This document shows positions 56,443 through 64,000 of a DNA stretch of 64,000 bases, in pieces (the stretch's first letter is position 1; each line of letters opens with the position of its first letter). Source of the DNA: Methylocystaceae bacterium (GTDB lineage Bacteria > Pseudomonadota > Alphaproteobacteria > Rhodospirillales > Terasakiellaceae); NCBI GenBank assembly GCA_013373205.1, contig JABXIG010000004.1, positions 124,001 to 188,000 of the forward strand, written 5' to 3'. The notes under the pieces are model-generated. The model saw nothing but the letters and a program-made list of their open reading frames with translations, was not told the DNA's origin and did not search any database. A program made the position numbers and the translations under genes.

Positions 56443-57408
56443 ATGGTTGATACAAATTATACACAGGTTGCCCTTTCCCCGCAGGAAATGGCACCGGAAA
56501 AGAACAAAAATAACAGTGAAGAAGACTTCAGCTTCTTTGGCGATGACGGTATGTCCTTTTGGGATTTCGTCGATATGATCAACCCCTTGCAACATATTCC
56601 TGTCGTTTCAACAGCTTATCGGGAAATGACCGGTGATGAAATTGACCCAGGTTCCCGTCTTGCAGGCGGCACACTATACGGTGGTCCGCTTGGCTTGGCC
56701 GCATCTACTTTTAATGTCATTTTGGAACATAATACCGGAAAAGATGTGGGTGAACATGTGGTTGCCTGGTTTGATGGAGATGAAGTTCCCGCAGAAGAAC
56801 AACCCGTCTATGCCCAAAATGAAACCGGACAATCCACCTCTGCCTTTGCTGCCGGCTTTGCCCCACAAGTTCCGGATAGTGAAGCCGATGCCTTTGCCGC
56901 CGGAGAAGCTAGTTTGCGATTAGCAGCCATTCAGGAATTTATGAACCCGGCCATTGCTAAAGAAGTTCCCGTTACCGCGCAACCTGTTTCAAACTTTTCC
57001 CCCAATAAAGGGGCCGGGTCTGCCGGGACATGGGCCGCACCTGATAATCTTCCGCCCCCCTTCCCCACAGAACGTGCAGGCACCGTTCCATCGACCCCAC
57101 AAGCTATGGCCCAGCCGATAAATACCCCTGCGACCGAAGAAGTTACGAAACCAGAACAATATACAGGTTTCCAAGCGCAACAGACCCATGAAGAGTCAAT
57201 AGATGCCTTGCGTGCCTTTGCCCGTGATGTTCAGGCCCAACGTCTGCAAAGCCAAACGCAAGACGTTCAACAGCAACAGCAACAACCCGCCCCAGCCCCC
57301 GTGCCCACCACCACATCACAATTAAATCAAACTACGGACAATGCCTGGTTTGCCGATATGATGTCGCGCAATATGAACCGATATTCACCAACCGGTCCCA
57401 AAGGCTGA
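56443..57408 (+). CDS. hypothetical protein, 321 aa, conserved N-terminal region
   Basis: The N-terminal ~110 residues look folded and conserved-like (MSFWDFVDMINPLQHIPVVS; GGPLGLAASTFNVILE; DVGEHVVAWF). Residues ~150-300 are proline/glutamine/alanine rich and low complexity. The short C-terminal tail DNAWFADMMSRNMNRY may be a motif. A hydrophobic, glycine-rich stretch (GGTLYGGPLGLAASTFN) might be membrane-associated. Function unknown. The ATG at 56443 follows AAGGATC; an earlier ATG at 56410 lacks a site. Followed after 6 bp by the L,D-transpeptidase gene. Confidence 0.72.
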   Translation: MVDTNYTQVALSPQEMAPEKNKNNSEEDFSFFGDDGMSFWDFVDMINPLQHIPVVSTAYREMTGDEIDPGSRLAGGTLYGGPLGLAASTFNVILEHNTGKDVGEHVVAWFDGDEVPAEEQPVYAQNETGQSTSAFAAGFAPQVPDSEADAFAAGEASLRLAAIQEFMNPAIAKEVPVTAQPVSNFSPNKGAGSAGTWAAPDNLPPPFPTERAGTVPSTPQAMAQPINTPATEEVTKPEQYTGFQAQQTHEESIDALRAFARDVQAQRLQSQTQDVQQQQQQPAPAPVPTTTSQLNQTTDNAWFADMMSRNMNRYSPTGPKG

Positions 57409-57414
57409 CCCTAA

Positions 57415-57915
57415 ATGTCTGTTATTGAAGTAACATCTGATCACAAGCTGGTCTGGCAAGCGCAGGTTTTTGACTGTGCATTGGGAAAAGGCGGGGTAAA
57501 AGAAGATAAACGTGAAGGCGATGGAGCAACACCTGTAGGCCGTTTTGCATTACGATACGCCTTATATCGTGCCGATCGCATAGAACGCCCCGTGACCGCC
57601 TTAAACGTCCGGGAAATACATGAAAATGACGGCTGGTGCGATGATCCGGATCATTCAGGTTATAACCGTCCAGTCACGCTTCCTTTTCCTGCCTCACATG
57701 AAAAACTTTGGCGTGATGATCATATCTATGACATGATTGTTGTTATGGGCCATAATGATAACCCACCTGTGCCCTATAAAGGGAGTGCGGTCTTTTTCCA
57801 TCTGGCGCACCCCGACTTCACACCCACTGAAGGCTGCGTGGCTGTGAACCTTGATGTCATGCGCCACATCCTAAAAGGTGTGGATAATCAGACCGTGATG
57901 GACATTCGCTTATAA
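57415..57915 (+). CDS. L,D-transpeptidase (YkuD domain)
   Basis: 166 residues, a YkuD catalytic domain. GDGATPVGRFALRYALYR is the N-terminal strand region; VFFHLAHPDFTPTEGCVAV carries the catalytic His and the Cys of the (S/T)xGC motif. No cleavable signal peptide is seen, which is odd for a periplasmic enzyme; members of this short group are known without one. It would make 3-3 peptidoglycan cross-links or anchor proteins. Six bases overlap the 3' end of yggS. Confidence 0.88.
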   Translation: MSVIEVTSDHKLVWQAQVFDCALGKGGVKEDKREGDGATPVGRFALRYALYRADRIERPVTALNVREIHENDGWCDDPDHSGYNRPVTLPFPASHEKLWRDDHIYDMIVVMGHNDNPPVPYKGSAVFFHLAHPDFTPTEGCVAVNLDVMRHILKGVDNQTVMDIRL

Positions 57916-58581
57916 TTTTTTCGCACGTACGCCGAAAACAGCCGTTCCCACACGCACAGAGGTCGCACCAAAACGAATGGCGGTTTCATAATCTCCACTC
58001 ATCCCCATACTCAAACCTTCAAGACCATGCTTTTGCACCAGTTTACGCAAAAAAGCAAAATGCAGGCTGGGTTCTTCATCTGCGGGCGGAATACACATCA
58101 GACCTTTGATCGATAAATTCAGCTCATCACGGCACAAAGTGATAAATTCATCTGCGTCTTTAGGAAGGCAACCGCCTTTTTGATCTTCCTCGCCCGTATT
58201 AATCTGCAAATAAACATCCAGCACTTTTCCCTGCTTTTCCATTTCTTTTGCAAGGGCGCGCGCCAATTTGGGACGGTCCACCGTTTCGATAACATCAAAC
58301 AGGGCCACGGCCTCTTTGACCTTATTCGTTTGCAAACTTCCAATAAGGTGCAAACAAACGCCTGAAAACTCTTCTTTTAACTCAGGCCATTTACCATGTG
58401 CTTCTTGCACCCGGTTTTCCCCGAAAACACGATGACCTGCCTTTAAAGCCGGGCGAATCGTACTAGCTTCGTGGACTTTGCTGACAGCAACCAGTTCTAT
58501 CTCGTCAGGTTTTCTATCCGCAGCTTTAGCAGACTGAACAATAGAATCCTTCACTTGTGCCAAATTTTCTGCAATACCCAT
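57910..58581 (-). CDS. yggS: YggS-family PLP homeostasis protein
   Basis: About 223 residues. IELVAVSKVHEASTIRPALK holds the PLP lysine, HLIGSLQTNKVKEAVALFDV and the C-terminal LSMGMSGDYETAIRFGATSVRVG are family-diagnostic. A monomeric alanine-racemase-like fold that holds pyridoxal phosphate and affects amino-acid balance. The ATG at 58581 gives MGIAENLAQV; an upstream ATG at 58596 is less likely. Confidence 0.95.
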   Translation of the reverse strand: MGIAENLAQVKDSIVQSAKAADRKPDEIELVAVSKVHEASTIRPALKAGHRVFGENRVQEAHGKWPELKEEFSGVCLHLIGSLQTNKVKEAVALFDVIETVDRPKLARALAKEMEKQGKVLDVYLQINTGEEDQKGGCLPKDADEFITLCRDELNLSIKGLMCIPPADEEPSLHFAFLRKLVQKHGLEGLSMGMSGDYETAIRFGATSVRVGTAVFGVRAKKL

Positions 58582-58613
58582 AACTGGTCCCATCATCGAT
58601 TATTAGGTCACGA

Positions 58614-59225
58614 ATGCGCCACACCGTATCAGAGCTTGCCCAAAGGCTCAATCGCTTGCATGCCCCGTCTGAAAAATTTCCCTCGCTTCTTTTAATGACG
58701 GATGCGAAACGACTTCCTGATCCACGAGCCCTCATCCCACTTTTACCGTCAGGCTCAGCAGTTATTATACGCCATTTCAATGATCCACAAAAAGAACAAA
58801 TAATACGTAAAATCATATTGTTATGCCGGAAACATCATGTAAAGATTTTCGTATCAGACAGCCTTTCTCTTGCACTAAAATATAAGCTGGATGGTATACA
58901 TTATAGTGAAAAAAAAGTCAGACTAATGGCATCATGTGGTCGAGCAAAACGACCTTATAAAAAGATGATTTTTACCTGTGCTTGCCATTCAGAATCAGCA
59001 CGTATTGCCGCTTCTAAAGCAAAAATGGATGCCATCCTTCTCTCACCAGCTTTTCCCACCCAAAGCCACCCCGGCGCGAAATCTTTAGGCATCTGGCAAA
59101 TCGCCAGCTTATCACGACATAGCTCGTTACAAACCTATGGACTGGGGGGAATCAATCAAAAAACAGCCCACAGACTGTCTTCAACACAGCTCTGTGGCTT
59201 TGCTGGCATTAGCGGACTTATCTAA
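58614..59225 (+). CDS. thiamine-phosphate synthase/TenI-like protein
   Basis: 203 residues. LLLMTDAKRLPDP is the first strand, GIHYSEKKV the phosphate region, MDAILLSPAFPTQSHPGAKSLGI and YGLGGINQKTA the substrate loops of the ThiE/TenI TIM barrel. It is shorter and more basic than typical ThiE, and the usual D/H/T residues for pyrophosphate chemistry could not all be placed, so a TenI-like or regulatory role is possible. Divergent from yggS. Confidence 0.8.
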   Translation: MRHTVSELAQRLNRLHAPSEKFPSLLLMTDAKRLPDPRALIPLLPSGSAVIIRHFNDPQKEQIIRKIILLCRKHHVKIFVSDSLSLALKYKLDGIHYSEKKVRLMASCGRAKRPYKKMIFTCACHSESARIAASKAKMDAILLSPAFPTQSHPGAKSLGIWQIASLSRHSSLQTYGLGGINQKTAHRLSSTQLCGFAGISGLI

Positions 59226-59230
59226 TAATA

Positions 59231-59265
59231 AAAGGAGTGCCCTTTAATAAAGAACACCCCTTTTT
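59231..59265. terminator. bidirectional terminator
   Basis: AAAGGAGTG...CACCCCTTT arms (one mismatch) with an inner CTTT/AAAG pair, A-rich on one side and T-rich on the other. It lies between the ThiE-like gene and the porin gene, which converge. Confidence 0.55.
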
Positions 59266-59291
59266 CATAAACTTCTTAATCTTAAGACAGA

Positions 59292-60392
59292 TTAGAAATC
59301 AATAGCCAGACCAGCAACAACACCGAAACCGTCGTTGTCGTTAGTGGTCGTGCCTGTAGCAGAAGCATCATCAAAGTCTGCAGCGAACACAGAGCCTTTA
59401 AGTGCTACACCTGCACCCAAGTCGTAAGAACCGGAAACCATCCAAGTGTTCTTTTCGTCTTCAAGTACAGTCCCTGTAGAGCCAGCTGTTTTATCATCTT
59501 GGCTCAAAGACATATAGTTGACAGAGACACCATACGGGCCAGTTTCATAAGAAACACCCAGGTCCCAACCGTCCATGTCTTTAGAAGAGACAGCACCAAC
59601 ATTGTTTTTGGCGATAAAAGACCCACCAATTGTGAAGCCTGCAACGCCAATGTTCAATCCAGCACGACCAGCAGATTCGTTGTTTACAGATGTACCGTTT
59701 GTACCACCGTTATCGATCAATTCATAACCGACGTCTGCCCCAACGGTTACACCACCAAAGTCACCGCTGTAAGCCACTGCAACGTTATATTGGATATCAG
59801 AACCAGTATTTGTGGACCCGACGTTTACAGCATTGGATACGACTTCAGGAATGATCCCGTAAGACGCACCAAGTTGAAAGCCTGCAATGCTTGGTGAATA
59901 ATAAACAATTTTTTGACCTGTTTCACCAGCTGTCAACGTACTATTCGCAAAATTAGCGTTAGAAATATTAGAAGCAATCCAATTTTCTACATCGCCATCA
60001 TTGTTACCAATGCCAACTTCCGGCGCAAGATTACCCATGCTGTTTGCAGCACCAGGCGTTGCACCAATGTGAAGTTCACCCAAAGTATCAGAAGCGATAG
60101 AAACAAAAACATCATCCATATCTGCTGCGTTCGAATCAGCTTCCATATCGATGTTCACACCAACAGTCAGACCGTTGTCCAATTTTGTAGAACCACGGAA
60201 GTATACTTCGGTGTCTTGTTGAACAGTCACGTTCGCATAATCATTACCGCCGACGGTATCCTGATCAGCATAACCAACCCAAGCTTCTGCAAAACCGCCA
60301 AGTGATAATTTAATCGGGTCTGCTGCGTTTGCATGTGATGTTATAACAGCGCAGGCAACAAGCGCCGTTGTTCCAGCAAGAATCTTTTTCAT
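59292..60392 (-). CDS. porin (Gram-negative porin superfamily), copy 1
   Basis: About 366 residues. Signal peptide MKKILAGTTALVACAVITSHA ending ANA, then DPIKLSLGGFAEAWVGYADQ and repeated beta-strands of a 16-strand trimeric barrel, closing with FGVVAGLAIDF (terminal Phe, the outer-membrane sorting signal). Acts as a general outer-membrane pore. Very similar along most of its length to the porin upstream; differences cluster in loops. The ATG at 60392 starts the signal peptide. Confidence 0.92.
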   Translation of the reverse strand: MKKILAGTTALVACAVITSHANAADPIKLSLGGFAEAWVGYADQDTVGGNDYANVTVQQDTEVYFRGSTKLDNGLTVGVNIDMEADSNAADMDDVFVSIASDTLGELHIGATPGAANSMGNLAPEVGIGNNDGDVENWIASNISNANFANSTLTAGETGQKIVYYSPSIAGFQLGASYGIIPEVVSNAVNVGSTNTGSDIQYNVAVAYSGDFGGVTVGADVGYELIDNGGTNGTSVNNESAGRAGLNIGVAGFTIGGSFIAKNNVGAVSSKDMDGWDLGVSYETGPYGVSVNYMSLSQDDKTAGSTGTVLEDEKNTWMVSGSYDLGAGVALKGSVFAADFDDASATGTTTNDNDGFGVVAGLAIDF

Positions 60393-60504
60393 TATTTTCC
60401 TCATTATTAAATCTATATGACACACCACTAGATAAGAGTGATAATCAATATGATTTATAATTGGAAGATAATATTAGATAGATCAGCAAAACCTGTTTTT
60501 GTGC

Positions 60505-60520
60505 GTTGCAATATTGCAAC
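60505..60520. promoter_or_regulatory. 16-bp perfect palindrome upstream of porin copy 1
   Basis: GTTGCAATATTGCAAC, perfectly symmetric, about 113 bp before the start codon of the downstream porin and not repeated before the other porin. Size and position fit a repressor or activator operator; the regulator is unknown. Confidence 0.45.
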
Positions 60521-60537
60521 AGCTATTCAAAAGAAAA

Positions 60538-60562
60538 GGGCGTTACCCTAAGGTAAACGCCC
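60538..60562 (-). terminator. terminator after porin copy 2
   Basis: GGGCGTTTACC/GGTAACGCCC with one bulged base, followed by a T-rich tract on the minus strand, 33 bp past the stop of the upstream porin. Confidence 0.7.
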
Positions 60563-60595
60563 AATCCTTGAAACTTTTCTATTCTGAAAGTCAGA

Positions 60596-61723
60596 TTAGA
60601 AAGAAACAGCCAAACCAGCAACAACACCGTAACCGTCGTTGTCGTTAGCAGTTGTGCCTGTTGAAGAAGCATCGTCAAAGTCCGCACCGAAGATAGAACC
60701 TTTAAGAGCTACACCAGCGCCCAGATCGTAAGAACCAGAAACCATCCAAGTGTCTTTTTCGTCTTCTTGAACGTTAGCTGTAGAACCAGCTGTTTTGTCG
60801 TCTTGGCTCAAAGACATGTAAGAAACAGAAACACCGTATGGGCCAGTTTCGTAAGAAACACCGAGGTCCCAACCGTCAGCATCTTTAGAAGATACAGCAC
60901 CAACGTTGTTAGCTGCGAACCAAGAACCACCGATAGTGAAACCAGCAACACCGATAGACAGACCAGCGCGGCCCAGAGCTTCGTTGTTTACAGAAGTACC
61001 GTTAGTACCACCGTTGTCGATCAGTTCGTAGTTTACGTCAGCACCGATGGAAACACCACCGAATTCACCGTTGTAAGCAACACCAACGTTGTATTGGATG
61101 TCAGAACCAGTGTTTGTAGAACCAACGTTTACAGTACTAGATACAGACTCAGGAATGATACCGTAAGACGCACCAGCTTGGAAACCAGCGATGTTCGGAG
61201 TCAAGTAAACAACTTTTTGACCGTCAGCAGAGGAAGTCAAAGTGTCGTTATCAAAGCCAGGGTTGGTGTTGTTACCGCCGTTATTAGCAGTTTGGCTTTG
61301 GTCTTGAATCCAGTTTTGAACGTCGCCGTCGTTGTGGCCGATACCAACGTCAGGTGCTGTGTGAGACAGACCGTAAGAAGCGCCTTTAGTAGAACCGATT
61401 TTCAGTGTACCCAGAGCGTCTGAAGAAACAGAAACGAACACGTCATCTTGAGTAGTTGCGTTAGAGTCAGCTTCCATGTCGATGTTAACACCGATAGTCA
61501 GGCCGTTATCCAGTTTAGTGGAACCGCGGAAGTAAACTTCTGTGTCTTGTTGAACCAAAACGTTAGCAAAATCATCGCCGCCAACTTCGTCTTGGTCAGC
61601 GTAACCAACCCATGCTTCAGCGAAACCGCCCAAAGACAATTTAATCGGATCAGCAGCTTGAGCTTGGCCTGCTACGACTGCAGCAGCTACGAGAGCAGTT
61701 GTGCCCGCGAGAAACTTTTTCAT
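60596..61723 (-). CDS. porin (Gram-negative porin superfamily), copy 2
   Basis: 375 residues. Signal peptide MKKFLAGTTALVAAAVVAGQ ending AQA, then DPIKLSLGGFAEAWVGYADQ as in copy 1, and C-terminal GYGVVAGLAVSF with terminal Phe. It differs from copy 1 by a ~9-residue longer loop near residue 145 (rich in N and Q: QTANNGGNNTNPGFDND). AAGGGGATAT precedes the ATG. Strong codon bias suggests high expression; its own terminator follows, so it is probably a monocistronic major porin. Confidence 0.94.
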   Translation of the reverse strand: MKKFLAGTTALVAAAVVAGQAQAADPIKLSLGGFAEAWVGYADQDEVGGDDFANVLVQQDTEVYFRGSTKLDNGLTIGVNIDMEADSNATTQDDVFVSVSSDALGTLKIGSTKGASYGLSHTAPDVGIGHNDGDVQNWIQDQSQTANNGGNNTNPGFDNDTLTSSADGQKVVYLTPNIAGFQAGASYGIIPESVSSTVNVGSTNTGSDIQYNVGVAYNGEFGGVSIGADVNYELIDNGGTNGTSVNNEALGRAGLSIGVAGFTIGGSWFAANNVGAVSSKDADGWDLGVSYETGPYGVSVSYMSLSQDDKTAGSTANVQEDEKDTWMVSGSYDLGAGVALKGSIFGADFDDASSTGTTANDNDGYGVVAGLAVSF

Positions 61724-62005
61724 TTAGATATCCCCTTAATAAGGTTTTAAGTTTAAAAACAACTTTGCAGAAGGTGTACCCATACACCGTTTGCGTGGAT
61801 GTATTAAATGCATCTGCCCCCCAAAGGTCAAGCATCGCAATCAGTCTTTTGTGACCTTTTTTCCTCACTGTTGCAAAAAAAACACAATCGCTTTTCGCAC
61901 AAACACAGTAAGAATGTTCAACACCCCTTATATTGCTTGCTTTTTTAGCCTATGGCAGGCATATCTTTCATTCCTAAAAAAAGCAGTCACAAATCAGGTT
62001 GGTAA

Positions 62006-62539
62006 ATGATGTCACAACTCTCTCGCTTTTTCGCCCTTACCTTATTCATTGGGATTCTAAGTGCCTGTGAAGGCATAAATGTCACAGGACCCGATACCTT
62101 TGAACGCCCTAATGATAAATGGCAGCAAAGGGATCGCCAGACAGAATCAATCTTTGGCGGTGACGGACTGACCTTTGGAGGTAAAGAACAGAAACGCGGC
62201 AGCCAAGGCACTGGTATTGGCGTCAATGCTTTCTTATGGCGTGCAACACTGGATACGATTTCATTTATGCCCTTGGCATCTGCCGACCCGTTTGGCGGCG
62301 TTGTCCTGACCGACTGGCACAGCCCGGCCGAATCTCCACAAGAACGTTTTAAATTAAACGTCTATATTCTGGGACAAGCCCTGCGCGCTGATGGTATTCG
62401 TGTCGCGGCTTTCAGACAGGTTAAAAATAACGCCAATGAATGGCAGGCTGTTAACATGGACCCCAAAGCCGTTACCGACATTGAAAATGCAATATTGACC
62501 CGTGCGCGCCAATTGCGCAGCGAAAGCGCAACTCAATAA
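62006..62539 (+). CDS. DUF3576 lipoprotein
   Basis: 177 residues. Signal with lipobox FIGILSAC, so anchored by the cysteine near residue 21. The mature part (GTGIGVNAFLWRATLDTISF; SADPFGGVVLTDW; RFKLNVYILGQALRADGIRV) matches DUF3576, a family found next to leuS in Rhodospirillales and relatives. Possibly works in the outer-membrane assembly path, but that is not established. AGGTTGG precedes the first ATG; a second ATG follows at once. 45 bp from leuS. Confidence 0.9.
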   Translation: MMSQLSRFFALTLFIGILSACEGINVTGPDTFERPNDKWQQRDRQTESIFGGDGLTFGGKEQKRGSQGTGIGVNAFLWRATLDTISFMPLASADPFGGVVLTDWHSPAESPQERFKLNVYILGQALRADGIRVAAFRQVKNNANEWQAVNMDPKAVTDIENAILTRARQLRSESATQ

Positions 62540-62584
62540 TCCGCTGACATTGAACGACATACATACTTATATATAAAGAAAACC

Positions 62585-64000
62585 ATGGCCCGTTATAATT
62601 TCAAAGAAACCGAACAAAAATGGCAGTCCTTCTGGGACAAAAACGACACTTTTAAGGTCACAGAAGACCCGTCCAAAGGAAAATACTATGTCCTGGAGAT
62701 GTTCCCCTATCCGTCCGGGCGAATCCATATGGGCCATGTGCGTAACTATACTCTAGGCGATGTCGTTGCCCGTTATAAAAAAGCCAGCGGATTTAACGTT
62801 TTACACCCTATGGGCTGGGATGCCTTTGGACTGCCGGCTGAAAATGCAGCTATGGATGCAGGCGTTCACCCGGGTGAATGGACCTACAAAAACATTGAAG
62901 ATATGCGCGCCCAGTTAAAAACCATGGGCCTGTCTTATGATTGGGACCGGGAAATTGCGACCTGTGACCCGGACTATTACCAACATGAACAGAAAATGTT
63001 TCTGGATTTTCTAAAAAACGATCTGGTTTATCGAAAAGAAAGCTGGGTCAACTGGGATCCGGTGGAAAATACCGTGCTGGCAAACGAACAGGTTGTTGAC
63101 GGTTGTGGCTGGCGTTCTGGTGTGCCGGTTGAACGTCGCAAACTGAACCAATGGTTCCTGAAAATCACTGATTTCGCAGAAGATTTACGAGTCGCACTGA
63201 AAAGCTTGGACCGTTGGCCTGACAAAGTTCGCATCATGCAGGAAAACTGGATCGGTCGATCAGAAGGCATGCGCCTGTCGTGGCAATTGGTAGGACGCGA
63301 CGATTCGCTGGAAGTCTACACCACACGTCCTGATACACTATATGGGGCTTCTTTCTGTGCTATTTCGCCCAACCACCCGCTGGCCGCTGAAATTGCAGAA
63401 AACAATGCTGACATGCAAGCCTTCATTGATGAATGCAACAAGATGGGCACGTCCGAAGAAGCCATCGAAAAGGCCGAGAAAAAAGGCATCAACACAGGGC
63501 TTAAGGTCAAACACCCGCTCGATGACAGCTGGGAATTACCCGTTTATGTCGCCAACTTCGTTTTGATGGAATATGGCACAGGTGCGATCTTTGGCTGCCC
63601 CAGTGGGGATCAGCGCGATTTGGACTTTGCCCGTAAATACGATCTTCCTGTCGTGACCGTTGTGCGCCCTGCCGACGAATCCGATGATTTTGCCGTTGAA
63701 AATGAAGCCTACACAGATGACGGCGTCATGATCAATTCCGATTTCATGACAGGCATGAGCGTTGCCGAAGCCAAAAAAGCTATTTTTGCCAAATGTGCAG
63801 ACCTGAACATCGGGGAAAAAGAAGTCAATTACCGCCTTCGTGACTGGGGTGTGTCGCGTCAACGTTACTGGGGTTGCCCGATTCCCGTCATTCATTGTGA
63901 TGATTGCGGGATTGTCGAAGTCCCGGCAGACCAGCTGCCTGTCGAACTGCCCAAAGATGTTGATTTTGACCAACCGGGCAACCCGCTAGACCGCCACCCG
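62585..64000 (+). CDS. leuS: leucyl-tRNA synthetase (3' partial)
   Basis: The reading frame runs from ATG 62585 off the window end, 472 codons so far. Class I HIGH-type motif [15 protein letters not shown] is near residue 42, then [16 protein letters not shown], the zinc-finger insert region, and the CP1 editing domain with [12 protein letters not shown] and [16 protein letters not shown]. The KMSKS loop lies beyond the window. Charges tRNA-Leu with leucine. In the editing pocket the usual (A/G)H before DQRD is SG here, while both Asp are kept. Confidence 0.97.
   Translation, partial: MARYNFKETEQKWQSFWDKNDTFKVTEDPSKGKYYVLEMFPYPSGRIHMGHVRNYTLGDVVARYKKASGFNVLHPMGWDAFGLPAENAAMDAGVHPGEWTYKNIEDMRAQLKTMGLSYDWDREIATCDPDYYQHEQKMFLDFLKNDLVYRKESWVNWDPVENTVLANEQVVDGCGWRSGVPVERRKLNQWFLKITDFAEDLRVALKSLDRWPDKVRIMQENWIGRSEGMRLSWQLVGRDDSLEVYTTRPDTLYGASFCAISPNHPLAAEIAENNADMQAFIDECNKMGTSEEAIEKAEKKGINTGLKVKHPLDDSWELPVYVANFVLMEYGTGAIFGCPSGDQRDLDFARKYDLPVVTVVRPADESDDFAVENEAYTDDGVMINSDFMTGMSVAEAKKAIFAKCADLNIGEKEVNYRLRDWGVSRQRYWGCPIPVIHCDDCGIVEVPADQLPVELPKDVDFDQPGNPLDRHP

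Overview
The window reads as chromosomal DNA of a free-living alphaproteobacterium, most likely a marine or aquatic member of the Rhodospirillales and its relatives (a Terasakiella- or Thalassospira-like lineage is a guess, not proven). Evidence: an alphaproteobacterial petABC operon, a DUF3576 lipoprotein directly before leuS, a DUF2336 protein, a glnK-amtB nitrogen module, aerobic-type cobalamin genes (cobO, cobQ, cobD), ADP-heptose synthesis for LPS, and two porins. GC is moderate. No rRNA, tRNA, CRISPR array, integrase or transposase was seen.

Layout. 1-5030 (+) is a cell-surface polysaccharide cluster: O-antigen ligase/polymerase-like protein (cut by the window edge), GT4 glycosyltransferase, WecA/WbpL-like glycosyl-1-phosphate transferase, and a WbpM/CapD-type nucleotide-sugar dehydratase. 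5034-10817 holds a heparinase II/III-like protein, cysNC and cysD (making PAPS) and a divergent, AT-rich PAPS-dependent sulfotransferase; together these suggest a sulfated surface glycan. 10882-14171 (-) is nitrogen uptake: glnK-amtB behind a sigma54-like promoter with NtrC-like sites, plus a second amt. 14886-16390 is an AT-rich accessory island: a ribbon-helix-helix gene with a palindromic operator, a small partner, and an opposing two-gene unit with a membrane protein. 16398-19538 carries a UbiH-type hydroxylase and asnB. 19649-21271 has a coiled-coil protein, a strong candidate for a ~180-nt structured ncRNA with 6S-like architecture, and a BLUF photoreceptor. 21485-24103 (-) is petABC.

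24357-31804 is mixed: trmL, a doubly frameshifted solute-binding-protein pseudogene, an unknown two-gene operon, a LysE-type exporter, a bacteriohemerythrin, a Tat-exported PhoX-like phosphatase and a DUF1848 protein. 31913-33958 is a four-PAS diguanylate cyclase. 34059-37211 (-) is dnaK-dnaJ behind an RpoH-type heat-shock promoter. 38318-44957 contains cobalamin genes mixed with a SYLF lipid-binding protein, an MBL-fold protein with an altered metal motif, arsenate reductase and DUF523. 44961-47515 is a tandem pair of degenerate EAL proteins in the same operon as DUF523 and cobD. 47664-51445 has UDP-glucuronate decarboxylase, two tiny paralogous helical proteins, gmhA and hldE. 51446-58581 includes DUF2189 and macro-domain proteins, a response regulator-adenylate cyclase operon, a RibA with a vestigial RibB half, an L,D-transpeptidase and YggS. 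58614-64000 has a ThiE-like protein, tandem paralogous porins, the DUF3576 lipoprotein and the start of leuS.

Themes: envelope glycan assembly (and probable sulfation), nitrogen acquisition, and second-messenger and light/oxygen sensing (PAS-GGDEF, degenerate EAL, cyclase, BLUF, hemerythrin). The least explained pieces are the AT-rich island at 15.0-16.2 kb, the ncRNA at 20.6-20.76 kb, the degenerate EAL pair and the twin micro-proteins at 48.6-49.1 kb.
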